DNA from: Gammaproteobacteria bacterium
GTDB lineage: Bacteria > Pseudomonadota > Gammaproteobacteria > Steroidobacterales > Woeseiaceae
Assembly (NCBI GenBank): GCA_003645495.1
Contig: QNFK01000123.1
Location: forward strand, 1 to 6,249
Length of the DNA: 6,249 nucleotides
Reading direction: 5' to 3'
The translations under genes were made by a program, and so were the position numbers. Position 1 is the stretch's first letter. Each line of letters opens with the position of its first letter. A model generated the notes under the pieces. The model saw only the letters and a list, made by a program, of their open reading frames with translations. It was not told the DNA's origin and did not search any database. Positions 6,057 to 6,249 of the stretch are shown piece after piece.

Positions 6057-6249
6057 TCATCTATTCCGTCGCGCGCGAATTTGTTCGTCGATCGTTGCGC
6101 AATCAATGCACTCGTCCGCATAGGGATAAGCGCGAAGCCGACTATCTCCGACAGGCTCTCCACACATGACGCACAACCCGTACGCGCCGGAGTCCATGCG
6201 TTGCAAAGCAGCGGAAATTTTCTCAATTTCCTCACGGGCTTCGTTACCC
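6057..6249 (-). CDS. DksA/TraR-family C4 zinc-finger protein, C-terminal 63 residues
   Basis: The frame enters from the right edge with its first complete codon at 6248-6246 and stops with TGA at 6057-6059. The 63 visible residues start with an acidic helix containing EEIEKISAALQRMDSGAYG. The four-cysteine finger CVMC...CIDC follows (visible residues 26-29 and 47-50), with 17 residues between the pairs, and the end is a basic tail TIDEQIRARRNR. Cys-x2-Cys-x17-Cys-x2-Cys with GEPVG after the second Cys is the DksA/TraR signature, and all four ligands are intact. Family members bind the RNA polymerase secondary channel, or are small relatives of unknown role. The N-terminal coiled coil that would separate DksA proper from the short TraR/YbiI-like proteins is outside the window. 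It converges with the response regulator, 84 bases separating the two stops. Confidence 0.9.
   Translation of the reverse strand, partial: GNEAREEIEKISAALQRMDSGAYGLCVMCGEPVGDSRLRAYPYADECIDCATIDEQIRARRNR

Noticed and set aside
5969..6235. 88-codon minus-strand open frame at the right edge
   Set aside because: It overlaps the DksA/TraR zinc-finger frame and shares no motif with any family I know. The overlapping frame has four correctly spaced cysteines.

Overview
The window reads as ordinary bacterial chromosome, most likely from a gammaproteobacterium. The grounds are a TetR - membrane fusion protein - ABC transporter cluster resembling E. coli cecR-ybhGFSR, a DksA/TraR zinc-finger protein, and a FixJ-type response regulator; the taxonomic call is inference. 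Coding density is high, and no RNA gene, insertion sequence, CRISPR array or attachment site is visible.

Layout from left to right. (1) Positions 1-143, minus strand: the first 47 codons of an unrecognised gene that leaves the window. (2) Positions 238-284: a probable sigma70 promoter containing two related palindromes, a likely TetR operator pair. (3) Positions 299-3945, plus strand: a tight four-gene operon of TetR-family repressor, lipoprotein-type HlyD/YbhG-like adaptor, ABC ATPase and ABC-2 permease. Its genes overlap by 4, 8 and 4 bases, and the last two start with GTG. (4) Positions 3962-5239, minus strand: a CPA2-type Na+(K+)/H+ antiporter that converges on the operon with only 16 bases between stop codons. 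(5) Positions 5240-5357: the divergent intergenic region shared by the antiporter and the next gene. (6) Positions 5358-5972, plus strand: a FixJ/LuxR-type response regulator with no kinase in view. (7) Positions 6057-6249, minus strand: the C-terminal end of a DksA/TraR-family C4 zinc-finger protein, running off the right edge.

The operon is a self-contained regulated export module. The repressor probably senses a compound, releases its own promoter, and so raises synthesis of an inner-membrane ABC-2 pump with a periplasmic adaptor. Compared with the E. coli Ybh system it has one single-domain ATPase and one permease, so the pump would have to be a homodimer of each. No outer-membrane channel is encoded here. 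The antiporter, response regulator and zinc-finger protein are separate transcription units. Their joint involvement in ionic or stress responses is only suggested by position.

The most useful non-routine points are the operator/promoter architecture at 238-284, the reduced composition and lipoprotein adaptor of the ABC system, a four-codon ORF whose stop overlaps the response-regulator start, and the truncated zinc-finger gene at the right edge, whose reading frame is easily missed. I do not see a clearly undescribed biological system.
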